64,000 bases of DNA from MPNO01 sp965205995. GTDB taxonomy: Bacteria > Pseudomonadota > Alphaproteobacteria > MPNO01. The stretch is from contig OZ242200.1 in the NCBI GenBank assembly GCA_965205995.1, positions 4,340,001-4,404,000 of the forward strand, written 5' to 3'. Under the pieces are notes generated by a model that did no database searches, was not told the origin of the DNA, and saw only the letters and a list, made by a program, of their open reading frames with translations. Both the position numbers and the translations under genes were made by a program. Of the stretch, positions 42,415 to 50,691 are shown in pieces; the first letter of the stretch is position 1, and each line of letters starts with the position of its first letter.

Positions 42415-42444
42415 TTGTGCCGGGGCCTCGCTTGCGGCTAGAGT
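42415..42444 (+). promoter_or_regulatory. Sigma-70-like promoter for dapC-ftsK
   Basis: TTGTGC at 42415-42420 and TAGAGT at 42439-42444 are 18 bases apart, about 30 bases before the dapC start. The rest of the 287-base gap upstream shows no gene. Found by pattern only. Confidence 0.35.
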
Positions 42445-42474
42445 GCGCGGCTTGCCCGAAGTCATGATCGGCCG

Positions 42475-43671
42475 ATGGTGAACGACCGTCTTTCGCAGAT
42501 CGGCGCCTATCCCTTCGATCGCCTGCGCGCGTTGCTCGGACCGGTCGAACCGGCGGCGGGGCTTGAGCCGATCGCGCTGTCCCTCGGCGAGCCGAGGCAC
42601 GAGCCGCCGACCATGATCCGCGATGCAATTCTCTCCGATCACGCCCTGTGGGGCCGCTACCCGCCGATGCGCGGGACCGAAAGCGCGCGAACCGCTATCG
42701 CGGCCTGGGCCTGCCGGCGCTATCGATGCCCGGAAACGACGATCGATCCGGCGCGCAACGTGGTGCCGGTCTCCGGCACCCGTGAAGCGCTGTTCATGGC
42801 GGCGCTCGCGGCGGTTCCCGAGCGCAAGGCCGGCCGCCGGCCGGTGGTCCTCATGCCCAACCCGTTCTACCAGGTCTATCTCGGTGCGGCGGTGGCGGCC
42901 GGGGCGGAACCGGTCTGCGTGGCCGCGGGTGCGGCGAACGGCTTTCTGCCCGATTACGAACGCGTCGACCCCGACATCCTCGCGCGCACGGCACTGGCCT
43001 ATTTCTGCACGCCGGCCAACCCGCAAGGAGCGATCGCCGATCTCGGCCGTTTGACGAGGCTGGTCGGCCTCGCCCGGCAACACGATTTCGTCCTGGTCTC
43101 CGACGAATGCTATAGCGAAATCTACGACCGGGACCGTTCCCCTCCGCCCGGCATGATCGAGGCCTGCCGGGACCTCGGCGGCGGGCTCGACAAGGTGGCG
43201 GTCTTCAACTCGCTCTCCAAGCGGTCCAGCGTTCCCGGGCTGCGGGTCGGATTCGCCATCGGCGACGCCGATTTCATGGATGTCTATGTCCGGCTCAGGG
43301 ACCATGGCGGCGCGGCGCCGCCGATGCCGCTCCTGGCGGCGGCGGAGGCGCTGCTCGCGGACGAAGAACATGTCGAGGCGAGCCGCCGGCTCTATCGCGA
43401 GAAGATCGACATCGCGGAAGAGCTGCTCGACGGCCGGCTCGGGTTCTACCGGCCGCCCGGCGGGTTCTACCTGTGGCTCGATGTCGGCGACGGGGAGGCG
43501 GCGGCGCGCCGCCTCTGGGCCGAGGCGGCGGTGCGGGTTCTCCCGGGTTCCTATGTGGCCCGCCCCGGTGCGGACGGCGAAGATCCCGGGCGGCGCTATA
43601 TCCGGGTTGCGCTGGTGCACGGCGCCGATACCGCGCGCGATGCGCTGACCCGGCTGGCCGGGGTGCTGTGA
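42475..43671 (+). CDS. dapC: Succinyldiaminopimelate transaminase (DapC-like)
   Basis: A 398-residue fold type I aminotransferase. The N-terminal IGAYPFDRLRALL and ALSLGEPRHEPP, substrate loop GRYPPMRGTESARTAIA, NPFYQVYLGAA, CTPANPQGA, SDECYSEIY and the PLP lysine in NSLSKRSSVPGLRVGF fit the DapC group, which makes N-succinyl-LL-diaminopimelate for lysine and peptidoglycan. Other class I/II aminotransferases cannot be fully excluded, but the start of the dapC-ftsK pair is typical for alphaproteobacteria. The start is GTG-free (ATG) and its stop overlaps the ftsK start. Confidence 0.85.
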   Translation: MVNDRLSQIGAYPFDRLRALLGPVEPAAGLEPIALSLGEPRHEPPTMIRDAILSDHALWGRYPPMRGTESARTAIAAWACRRYRCPETTIDPARNVVPVSGTREALFMAALAAVPERKAGRRPVVLMPNPFYQVYLGAAVAAGAEPVCVAAGAANGFLPDYERVDPDILARTALAYFCTPANPQGAIADLGRLTRLVGLARQHDFVLVSDECYSEIYDRDRSPPPGMIEACRDLGGGLDKVAVFNSLSKRSSVPGLRVGFAIGDADFMDVYVRLRDHGGAAPPMPLLAAAEALLADEEHVEASRRLYREKIDIAEELLDGRLGFYRPPGGFYLWLDVGDGEAAARRLWAEAAVRVLPGSYVARPGADGEDPGRRYIRVALVHGADTARDALTRLAGVL

Positions 43672-46031
43672 TGGCCAGGACGCACGAGGCGAGGGACACG
43701 GTGGTGGTGGTGGGCGGTCGCCGCGACCAGACTTCGCGCGCCGCCCGGTTCCTCAAGCGCAGGCTGGTCGAGCTTGCCGGTCTCGCGGTCGCCGGGGCGT
43801 CGGCCGCGTCCGCTGTCGCGCTCTTCACCTACCGCCACGACGATCTGCCCTTTGCTCCCGGCCAAGCAGCCTCCGTCCCGCACAACGCGCTCGGTGGCCC
43901 GGGGGCCTGGTTCGCCGATGTCCTCATCCTGACGACGGGTCTCGCGGCCTGGCTGTTGCCGCTGGTCCTTCTGGCCTGGGCGTGGAGGATCGCCTCTCAT
44001 CGCGGGCTGGGGCCCGTGTGGCTCAAATTCACCATGTTGCCGTGCGCGCTGCTTCTGGGTGCGATGATGTTCGCGACCCTGTCCGCACCGGCTTCCTGGC
44101 CGTTGCCCAACGGCGCCGGGGGCACGCTCGGCGAGATGGCGCTGGCGCAGCTGAGCGAACCGGTTCTGCAGCGTCTGACGGTCGGCACCGAAGCGCTCGG
44201 GATCTTCTTCGGCCTCCTCGCTTTCGCGGCATGTCTGCTGGCGATGGGGATGGATCGGCGCGAATGGTCCACCGTCGGCCGGGCCGCGTGGCGGGTTACG
44301 GCGTTCACCGGGCGAATGTTGGCCAGCCCGTTCCGCCGCGGCGCCACGGCGCGGGAGCGGCGGCCGCCGGTGAAGCAGGAACCGGCGGTCGCCCCACCCG
44401 CCGCCGGCGAGCCCAGGGCGGAGACCGCGCCCGTCGTCGCCATGGACGCCCGGGGCCCGCGCAAGACCGAGCGGGCGCCCAGACGCGCCCGCCAGCCCAA
44501 GCTCGATTTCGAAGACACCGGCGCCGCCTACCGGCCGCCGCCGCTCGAATTGCTGGCGCCGCCCGCGCCGCCGCCGCGTTCGCCCAATGTCGACGCCGAG
44601 GCGCTGCAAGAAAACGCGCGCCTGCTCGAATCGGTGTTCAACGATTTCGGCGTCAATGGGGCGATCACCCGGGTCCGGCCCGGCCCCGTGGTGACGCTCT
44701 ACGAACTCGAACCGGCGCCCGGCACCAAGTCGTCCCGCGTCATCGGGCTCGCCGACGACGTCGCCCGCTCGATGAGCGCAGTCTCCGTGCGCGCCGCGGT
44801 GGTGCCCGGGCGCAGCGTTATCGGCGTGGAGGTGCCCAACCGCGGCCGGGAGATCGTCGCGCTCCGCGAATTGCTCGAATCGACCGCTCTCGACCGGGCG
44901 AGCGGTTCGCTCATCCTGGTTCTCGGCAAGGATATCGGCGGAACGCCGATTCTGGTCGATCTCGCGCGCATGCCGCATCTTCTGATTGCCGGCACGACCG
45001 GTTCGGGCAAGTCGGTCGCGATCAACACGATGGTGCTGTCCTTGCTCTATCGGCTGTCGCCGGAACAGTGCCGTCTCATCATGATCGATCCCAAGATGCT
45101 CGAATTGTCGGTCTATGACGGGATTCCGCATTTGCTGACGCCCGTCGTGACCGATGCGGCCAAGGCCGTTGTCGCCCTGCGCTGGGCCGTGCGGGAGATG
45201 GAGGATCGATACCGTGCGATGTCGACGCTCGGGGTGCGCAACATCGCGGGCTTCAATGCGCGGCTCGAACAGGCGCGCAAGAAGGGCGAGGTGCTCACCC
45301 GCACCGTCCGAACCGGGTTCGACGCCGAAGGCCGGCCGGTAGAAGCGGAAGAGCCCATCGACCTTACGGCGCTGCCCTATATCGTGGTGATTGTCGACGA
45401 GATGGCCGATCTGATGCTGGTCTCCGGCAAGGAGGTCGAAGGGGCCGTCCAGCGATTGTCGCAGATGGCGCGCGCCGCGGGCATTCACCTGATCATGGCC
45501 ACCCAGCGGCCTTCCGTGGACGTGATAACCGGCACGATCAAGGCCAATTTCCCGACCAGGGTCAGCTTCCAGGTCACCTCCAAGATCGACAGCCGGACGA
45601 TTCTCGGCGAGGGCGGCGCCGAGCAGCTCCTCGGTCAGGGCGACATGCTGTATATGGCCGGCGGCGGACGGATCAGCCGCGTCCACGGTCCTCTGGTCAC
45701 CGATGAGGAAGTCGAGCGGGTGGTAGGCTTTCTGCGCGAACTGGGCCAACCGGACTATGTCGAGGCAGTCACCGAGTCCGATGACCCGTCCGCCGCCGCC
45801 GACCTGGTCGGCGGCGGCGACGAAGCGGACACCCTCTATGACGAGGCGCTCGCGCTGGTGTGCCGGGAAGGCAAGGCCTCGACCAGCTTCGTCCAGCGGC
45901 ATCTCAAGATCGGCTATAACAGGGCGGCGCGGATAATCGAGCAGATGGAGGCGGACGGGGTCATCAGCCCGCCGAACCATGTCGGCAAGCGCCAGGTGCT
46001 GGCGCCGGCAGGCAACCAGGGCGGGGGGTGA
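43671..46031 (+). CDS. ftsK: DNA translocase FtsK
   Basis: A 786-residue cell-division DNA pump. Four membrane helices occupy about residues 30-190 (for example AGLAVAGASAASAVALF and FFGLLAFAACLLAMGM), followed by a Pro/Ala/Arg-rich linker, the alpha/beta motor with Walker A GTTGSGKS at 441-448 and Walker B IVVIVDEMADLM, and a C-terminal gamma winged helix (DEALALVCREGKASTSFVQR, YNRAARIIEQMEADGVIS) that reads KOPS sites. The ATG at 43671 overlaps the dapC stop; upstream in-frame sequence is inside dapC. Confidence 0.96.
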   Translation: MARTHEARDTVVVVGGRRDQTSRAARFLKRRLVELAGLAVAGASAASAVALFTYRHDDLPFAPGQAASVPHNALGGPGAWFADVLILTTGLAAWLLPLVLLAWAWRIASHRGLGPVWLKFTMLPCALLLGAMMFATLSAPASWPLPNGAGGTLGEMALAQLSEPVLQRLTVGTEALGIFFGLLAFAACLLAMGMDRREWSTVGRAAWRVTAFTGRMLASPFRRGATARERRPPVKQEPAVAPPAAGEPRAETAPVVAMDARGPRKTERAPRRARQPKLDFEDTGAAYRPPPLELLAPPAPPPRSPNVDAEALQENARLLESVFNDFGVNGAITRVRPGPVVTLYELEPAPGTKSSRVIGLADDVARSMSAVSVRAAVVPGRSVIGVEVPNRGREIVALRELLESTALDRASGSLILVLGKDIGGTPILVDLARMPHLLIAGTTGSGKSVAINTMVLSLLYRLSPEQCRLIMIDPKMLELSVYDGIPHLLTPVVTDAAKAVVALRWAVREMEDRYRAMSTLGVRNIAGFNARLEQARKKGEVLTRTVRTGFDAEGRPVEAEEPIDLTALPYIVVIVDEMADLMLVSGKEVEGAVQRLSQMARAAGIHLIMATQRPSVDVITGTIKANFPTRVSFQVTSKIDSRTILGEGGAEQLLGQGDMLYMAGGGRISRVHGPLVTDEEVERVVGFLRELGQPDYVEAVTESDDPSAAADLVGGGDEADTLYDEALALVCREGKASTSFVQRHLKIGYNRAARIIEQMEADGVISPPNHVGKRQVLAPAGNQGGG

Positions 46032-46084
46032 GGGTGGTCGCCTCCGGTCCGGTTTCGGAATTGTCCCACCCGCATGGTTCTCGC

Positions 46085-46720
46085 ATGAAGTATCCCTCCC
46101 TCGGGCGGCTCTTTGCCGCTCTCGGCCTGGCGGCGGTGCTCGCAGCGGCGACGCCTGCGAATCCCGCCGCGCAGGACCCGGCCGAGACGGTCGAGCGAAT
46201 CGAGGCTTATCTCAGCAGCCTGCGCACCATTGAATCGGACTTCGTCCAGTCCTCCTCCAAAGGCGGGTTCGCCCGCGGACGGCTCTATGTCGAGCGGCCG
46301 GGCAATCTGAGACTCGACTACGAAGCGCCGTCGACGCTGCAGATCTTCGTCAACGGATCCTGGCTGATCTATGTCGACACCGAGCTCGAGGAGGTGACCC
46401 ACGTGCCGCTGGCGCGAACGCCCGCGGCCTTTCTGGTGGGCGAGACGGTCTCGCTTTCGCGAAATGTGACGGTCACCGGATTCGGCATGGACGCGGAGAC
46501 GATCCGCATCGAGGCGGTGCGGTCCGACGAGCCGGAGGCGGGCTCGGTGATCCTTACCTTCGGGCGCGGCCCCATGGTCCTCAAGGACTGGACGGTCGTC
46601 GACGCCCAGGGCGTGCGCACGCGGGTCGCCCTGGTGAAGCCCCGCTTCAACCGGCCGGTCGACCGCCGCGTCTTCGACTTCGATCCCGACCGGTATATCC
46701 GGCCCCAAACCGACCAGTGA
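46085..46720 (+). CDS. lolA: Outer-membrane lipoprotein carrier LolA
   Basis: A 211-residue LolA, the periplasmic carrier that takes lipoproteins from LolCDE to the outer membrane. A signal peptide (MKYPSLGRLFAALGLAAVLA to NPAAQ) is followed by the LolA fold: IEAYLSSLRTIESDFVQSSS, RGRLYVERPGNLRLDYEAP, NGSWLIYVDTELEEVTHVPL and a C-terminal FDFDPDRY. The start at 46085 gives a clean signal peptide; another at 46028 overlaps the ftsK end. ftsK-lolA is a conserved pair. Confidence 0.93.
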   Translation: MKYPSLGRLFAALGLAAVLAAATPANPAAQDPAETVERIEAYLSSLRTIESDFVQSSSKGGFARGRLYVERPGNLRLDYEAPSTLQIFVNGSWLIYVDTELEEVTHVPLARTPAAFLVGETVSLSRNVTVTGFGMDAETIRIEAVRSDEPEAGSVILTFGRGPMVLKDWTVVDAQGVRTRVALVKPRFNRPVDRRVFDFDPDRYIRPQTDQ

Positions 46721-46767
46721 GCGGGGATTGCGGCGCAGCGCGGGGCTCGAACGAGCCCCCCCTGAAT

Positions 46768-46796
46768 TTGACCCGCCCCGGCCTGCCGACTAACCT
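46768..46796 (+). promoter_or_regulatory. Sigma-70-like promoter for KamA-like gene
   Basis: TTGACC at 46768-46773 and TAACCT at 46791-46796 are 17 bases apart. Transcription from about 46803 would leave a 70-base leader before the TTG at 46876, and it excludes the GTG at 46717 as the start for this transcript. Found by pattern. Confidence 0.5.
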
Positions 46797-46875
46797 AGGC
46801 GCCATAGGAAAGAAAAGAATCTGCGCACAAGGGACAGCGTGGCCTTGGGCCATTGCCTTAGGGGAGATCGATTCC

Positions 46876-48264
46876 TTGACCTCCGAATATGAAGCCGCCA
46901 CGAGGTATGACGACGATCATGCCACGGGCTCATCGGCCGGATTCACCTCATCGACTTCCCTGACGCCCGATTTCTCCGGCGAGCGGTTCAGCCCGATCAC
47001 CGCCAAACACCTCGACGAAATTCCCCAGCTGCAGAAGCTTTCCGGCGAAGACCGGTTCTCGATGAAGGTCGTCAGCAGCGTTTTGCCGTTCCGCTCGAAC
47101 CGATACGTGATGGACAGCCTCATAGACTGGGACAACGTGCCCCACGACCCGGTCTATCAAATCACCTTTCCCCAGAGAGGGATGCTGGAAGACGCGGATT
47201 TCGACCGGGTTGCGGAGCTCTTGAAACGCGGCGTGCCGGCGAAGGAGCTCAACTCCGCGGTTGCCGAAATCCGCGACAGGCTCAACCCTCACCCCGCCGG
47301 CCAGCGGGAGTTGAACATCCCGCAGACCGAGCAGGGAACCGTCGAAGGGCTGCAGCACAAATATCGCGAGACGGTGTTGTTCTTCCCGAGCCAGGGGCAG
47401 ACCTGCCACGCCTATTGCTCGTTCTGCTTCCGCTGGGCGCAGTTCGTGGGCGAAAAGACCTACAAGATCGCCGCCAACGAAGCCAGCGGCCTGCACGGCT
47501 ATCTCGCTCGCCATCCCGATGTCAGCGACCTCCTCATCACCGGCGGCGACCCCATGGTGATGAAGACCCGCGTGATGGAGCGCTATCTGCAGCCGCTGAT
47601 CGACAATCCGCGTTTCGAGCATATCCGCAATATTCGGATCGGGACCAAGGCGCTGACATTCTGGCCGCGGCGTTTCGTGACCGACGACGATGCCGATGAC
47701 CTGTTGCGGCTGCTGGAGCGGGTCGTCAGCTCCGGCAAGAGCGTCGCCATCATGGCGCATTTCAATCACTGGCGGGAGTTCGACACCGAGGTGGCGCGCG
47801 AAGCGATCCGCCTCCTGCGCAGCACCGGAGCGGTCATTCGCAGCCAGGCGCCGGTCCTCGCTCATGTCAACGACTCGCCCGGGATATGGGCGCGTATGTG
47901 GCGGGAGCAGGTCGCGCTCGGCATCATCCCCTATTACATGTTCGTGGAGCGGGATACCGGCGCCAGATGCTACTTCGAACTGCCGCTGGACAAGGTCTGG
48001 ACCATCTTCAACCGGGCGGTCAGGAGCGTTTCCGGCCTCGCCCGCACGGTCCGCGGGCCCAGCATGAGCGCGACGCCCGGCAAGGTCGAAGTCCTCGGAG
48101 TCCAGGAAATCAACGGCGAAAAGGTCTTCGTGCTCCGCTTCCTGCAGGGCCGCGATCCCGAATGGGTCGGGCGTCCGTTCTTCGCCGCCTTCGACCCGGA
48201 CGCGACATGGCTCAATCACCTCAGGCCCGCTTTCGGGGAAGAAAAATTCTTCTTCGAGGATTAA
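46876..48264 (+). CDS. KamA-family radical SAM protein
   Basis: About 462 residues from a TTG at 46876 that follows aggggag; the GTG at 46717 is an alternative but precedes a likely promoter. The 4Fe-4S site is Cys177, Cys181, Cys184 (CHAYCSFCFRWAQF), followed by ITGGDPMVMKTRVMERYLQP as in lysine 2,3-aminomutases. The PLP-lysine motif GGGGK of true lysine 2,3-aminomutase is not seen; PGKVEVLG near 405 may replace it. It is too long for EpmB. The gene sits between lolA and xthA, which are often close neighbours, so it looks inserted. Substrate unknown. Confidence 0.78.
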   Translation: MTSEYEAATRYDDDHATGSSAGFTSSTSLTPDFSGERFSPITAKHLDEIPQLQKLSGEDRFSMKVVSSVLPFRSNRYVMDSLIDWDNVPHDPVYQITFPQRGMLEDADFDRVAELLKRGVPAKELNSAVAEIRDRLNPHPAGQRELNIPQTEQGTVEGLQHKYRETVLFFPSQGQTCHAYCSFCFRWAQFVGEKTYKIAANEASGLHGYLARHPDVSDLLITGGDPMVMKTRVMERYLQPLIDNPRFEHIRNIRIGTKALTFWPRRFVTDDDADDLLRLLERVVSSGKSVAIMAHFNHWREFDTEVAREAIRLLRSTGAVIRSQAPVLAHVNDSPGIWARMWREQVALGIIPYYMFVERDTGARCYFELPLDKVWTIFNRAVRSVSGLARTVRGPSMSATPGKVEVLGVQEINGEKVFVLRFLQGRDPEWVGRPFFAAFDPDATWLNHLRPAFGEEKFFFED

Positions 48265-48488
48265 CTCGCCAGCATGACGGGCGGTGCGTCGATCCCGGAG
48301 TTCGCCGCCGCTGCCGAGTAGCCGACGCCTTTTCGCAGCCGGTCGCCAGGCGGAACCGGCGTTCCACGAACCGGGCGATCGCCCCACAGCGTGCCGAGCC
48401 GGGGGCCGGCTTGCGGGTTCGATGCCCGCATGGTAGGTCCTGCCGACCCGGGTATCGGGGCCGATCGGCGCAGGATCCAACGCGGAAG

Positions 48489-49295
48489 ATGCACAATCGA
48501 GAGTTCGGCCGAGAGTTCGGCGCGCGCCCTTTGGTCGGCATTCCGACCGGCCTGATACACCTGCCCGGGCATTCGATCCCCACACACGGTATCGGCGAGC
48601 GCTATATCAAGGCGGTACAGGAGGGCTCGGGCGCCGATCCGCTGCTGGTGCCGGCGCTCGCCGAGGGTTTCGATTTCGACGTCATGGCGAGCCGGCTCGA
48701 CGGCCTGTTCCTGACCGGCGGTCGTGCCAATATCGAGCCTCACCATTATGGCGGGCCACCCTTCCCCGAGGACGAGTACCGCGATCCGCCGCGCGACAAC
48801 ACGGTTCTGCCCCTGATCCGCGCATGCGTCGACCGGGGCGTGCCGGTGTTCGGTGTCTGCCGCGGTCTGCAGGAGTTGAACGTCGCGCTCGGTGGAACGC
48901 TGCATTACCGGGTGCATCTGGTCGCCGGGAAGCTCGATCACCGGATGCCGACCGAAGGCGACATCGACGCAAGGTTCGGCAAGCTGCACAAGGTCTCGCT
49001 TGCCTCCGGGGGCCTGTTCTCGCGGCTGGTCGGGGACGACACGACCCAGGTCAACACCGCCCATGCGCAGGGTATCGACCGGCTGGCCGACGGGCTCGAA
49101 ATGGAGGCGACGGCGCCCGACGGGCTGATCGAGGGGGTCCGGCTCGGCGGCGCCGACAGCTTCGCGGTGGGCGTGCAGTGGCATGCCGAGCATCGCCACA
49201 GGGAGCATGCGCTGTCCAATGCGCTGTTCGAGGCCTTCGGCGATGCGGCGCGGGCGCATGCCCTTGCCCGAGGTCCCCGGGCAAGCGTCGCCTGA
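48489..49295 (+). CDS. Gamma-glutamyl-GABA hydrolase-type amidotransferase
   Basis: A 268-residue class I glutamine-amidotransferase-like hydrolase of the PuuD type (peptidase C26). The nucleophile is Cys124 in FGVCRGLQELNVALGGTL and the His232/Glu234 pair is in GVQWHAEHRH, with the N-terminal IPTHGIGERYIKAV and LTGGRANIEPHHYG. In the putrescine pathway PuuD releases GABA from gamma-glutamyl-GABA; no other puu gene is here. It follows the KamA-like gene after a 224-base gap that has no recognisable gene or terminator, and abuts xthA. Confidence 0.85.
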   Translation: MHNREFGREFGARPLVGIPTGLIHLPGHSIPTHGIGERYIKAVQEGSGADPLLVPALAEGFDFDVMASRLDGLFLTGGRANIEPHHYGGPPFPEDEYRDPPRDNTVLPLIRACVDRGVPVFGVCRGLQELNVALGGTLHYRVHLVAGKLDHRMPTEGDIDARFGKLHKVSLASGGLFSRLVGDDTTQVNTAHAQGIDRLADGLEMEATAPDGLIEGVRLGGADSFAVGVQWHAEHRHREHALSNALFEAFGDAARAHALARGPRASVA

Positions 49296-49297
49296 CC

Positions 49298-50083
49298 ATG
49301 CGGCTCGTAACCTGGAACATCAACTCGGTCAGGCTCAGGCTCGATCTGTTGCGCCGCGTGCTGTCGACGCTCGATGCCGATCTGATCTGTCTTCAGGAGA
49401 TCAAGGTCGAAACGGAAGCATTTCCCGCCGAGGCGATCGCGGCGATGGGCTACCCCCATCAGGTGGTGCAGGGGTTCAAGGGCTATCACGGGACGGCGAT
49501 CCTGTCGCGCGTGCCGTTGAAACGGAGCCGACCCGTCCAGTGGTGCGGCCGCGACGACGGGCGCCATGCGGTCGCCCGGTTGCCCGGAGGCGAAGAAATC
49601 CATTCGCTCTACATTCCGGCCGGCGGAGACATTCCGGATCGGCAGCAGAACGACAAATTCGCCCACAAGCTCGACTTCGTCTCCGAGCTCGCCGACTGGT
49701 GCGCCGCGCGCAAGCCCGGCCGGCGAATCCTGCTCGGCGACTTCAATATCGCACCCCTGGAGACCGATGTCTGGTCGCACAAGCAGCTTCTGGGCGTGGT
49801 CAGCCACACCCCGGTCGAGGTCGACGGTCTCAGCCGGGTCCGGGAGAGCTGGGGCTGGGTCGACGCCGTGCGCGAATTCATCCCGCCCGAGCAACCCCTG
49901 TATACCTGGTGGAGCTACCGCAACCGGACCTGGCCCGGGAGCGACCGCGGTCGACGGCTCGACCATATCTGGGTGACGCCGCGCCTGGCACCGAAGCTGA
50001 AGGGAGCGCAAGTGCTGCGCGAAGCGCGTGGCTGGCCGAGCCCGTCGGACCACGTTCCGGTGTCGGTCGATATCGATCTCTGA
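49298..50083 (+). CDS. xthA: Exodeoxyribonuclease III
   Basis: A 261-residue AP endonuclease/3'-exonuclease for base-excision repair. The four-layer fold motifs are complete: VTWNINSVRLR, LICLQEIKVE with the metal-binding Glu, HGTAILSR, LLGDFNIAPLETDVW, WWSYRNRTWPGSDRGRRLDH and the catalytic SDHVPV at the end. Length is standard. It starts 3 bases after the amidotransferase stop and its own stop overlaps the histidine phosphatase start. Confidence 0.95.
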   Translation: MRLVTWNINSVRLRLDLLRRVLSTLDADLICLQEIKVETEAFPAEAIAAMGYPHQVVQGFKGYHGTAILSRVPLKRSRPVQWCGRDDGRHAVARLPGGEEIHSLYIPAGGDIPDRQQNDKFAHKLDFVSELADWCAARKPGRRILLGDFNIAPLETDVWSHKQLLGVVSHTPVEVDGLSRVRESWGWVDAVREFIPPEQPLYTWWSYRNRTWPGSDRGRRLDHIWVTPRLAPKLKGAQVLREARGWPSPSDHVPVSVDIDL

Positions 50084-50679
50084 TGCCGCCGACGATCCCG
50101 GTTGCCCTGATTCGGCACGGTCCGACGGACTGGAACGAGCAGCGCCGGATACAGGGCCATGCCGACCGTCCGCTCAGCCAGGCCGGACGCATCGCGGTGT
50201 CGCGCTGGGTAGTGCCGACCGAGCTGGCCGAATCCGATTGGTATGTCAGCCCGCTGTCCCGCGCGCGCGAGACCGCCGCGTTGCTCGGCCTCGACCCGGT
50301 GGTCGAGCCCGCGCTGATCGAGATGGACTGGGGCGAATGGGACGGCGCAAGCAGCGCCGATCTGCGCGCCCGCTATGGCGATGCGTTCGACCGGCAGATC
50401 GCGCGCGGCCTGGACATGCGCCCGCCCGGGGGCGAGACACCGCGCGCGCTGCGCACACGGGTGGCCGGTTGGCTCGACAAGATCCGGCTCGCCGGCCGCC
50501 CCGCCGGAGCCGTCTGCCACCAGGGCGTCATCCGCGCGCTGCTGTCGCTCGCGACCGGGTGGAACATGGTCGCGAAGCCGCCGGTCGAGCTTGAATGGTC
50601 CGCGGTTCAGGTCTTCGGGCTTGCCGATGACGGAGAGGTCGTACTCGACCGCGCAAATGTGACGCTGGACGGCGGATAG
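50083..50679 (+). CDS. Histidine phosphatase family protein
   Basis: A 198-residue phosphoglycerate-mutase-like phosphatase. The catalytic RHG motif (ALIRHGPTDWNE) is at residues 8-19, with the second Arg in SPLSRARETA, the acid Glu in EMDWGEWDG and the distal His in AVCHQGVIRAL. Family members include alpha-ribazole phosphatase, sugar phosphatases and phosphoprotein phosphatases; the sequence does not decide. It overlaps xthA by 1 base and is convergent with the broken histidine kinase. Confidence 0.87.
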   Translation: MPPTIPVALIRHGPTDWNEQRRIQGHADRPLSQAGRIAVSRWVVPTELAESDWYVSPLSRARETAALLGLDPVVEPALIEMDWGEWDGASSADLRARYGDAFDRQIARGLDMRPPGGETPRALRTRVAGWLDKIRLAGRPAGAVCHQGVIRALLSLATGWNMVAKPPVELEWSAVQVFGLADDGEVVLDRANVTLDGG

Positions 50680-50691
50680 CCACGCCGTTTG

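Noticed and set aside
42188..42474. A possible gene in the gap between the ubiH-like gene and dapC
   Set aside because: Open frames on both strands are compositionally biased extensions of neighbouring genes; only promoter-like sequence is supported.
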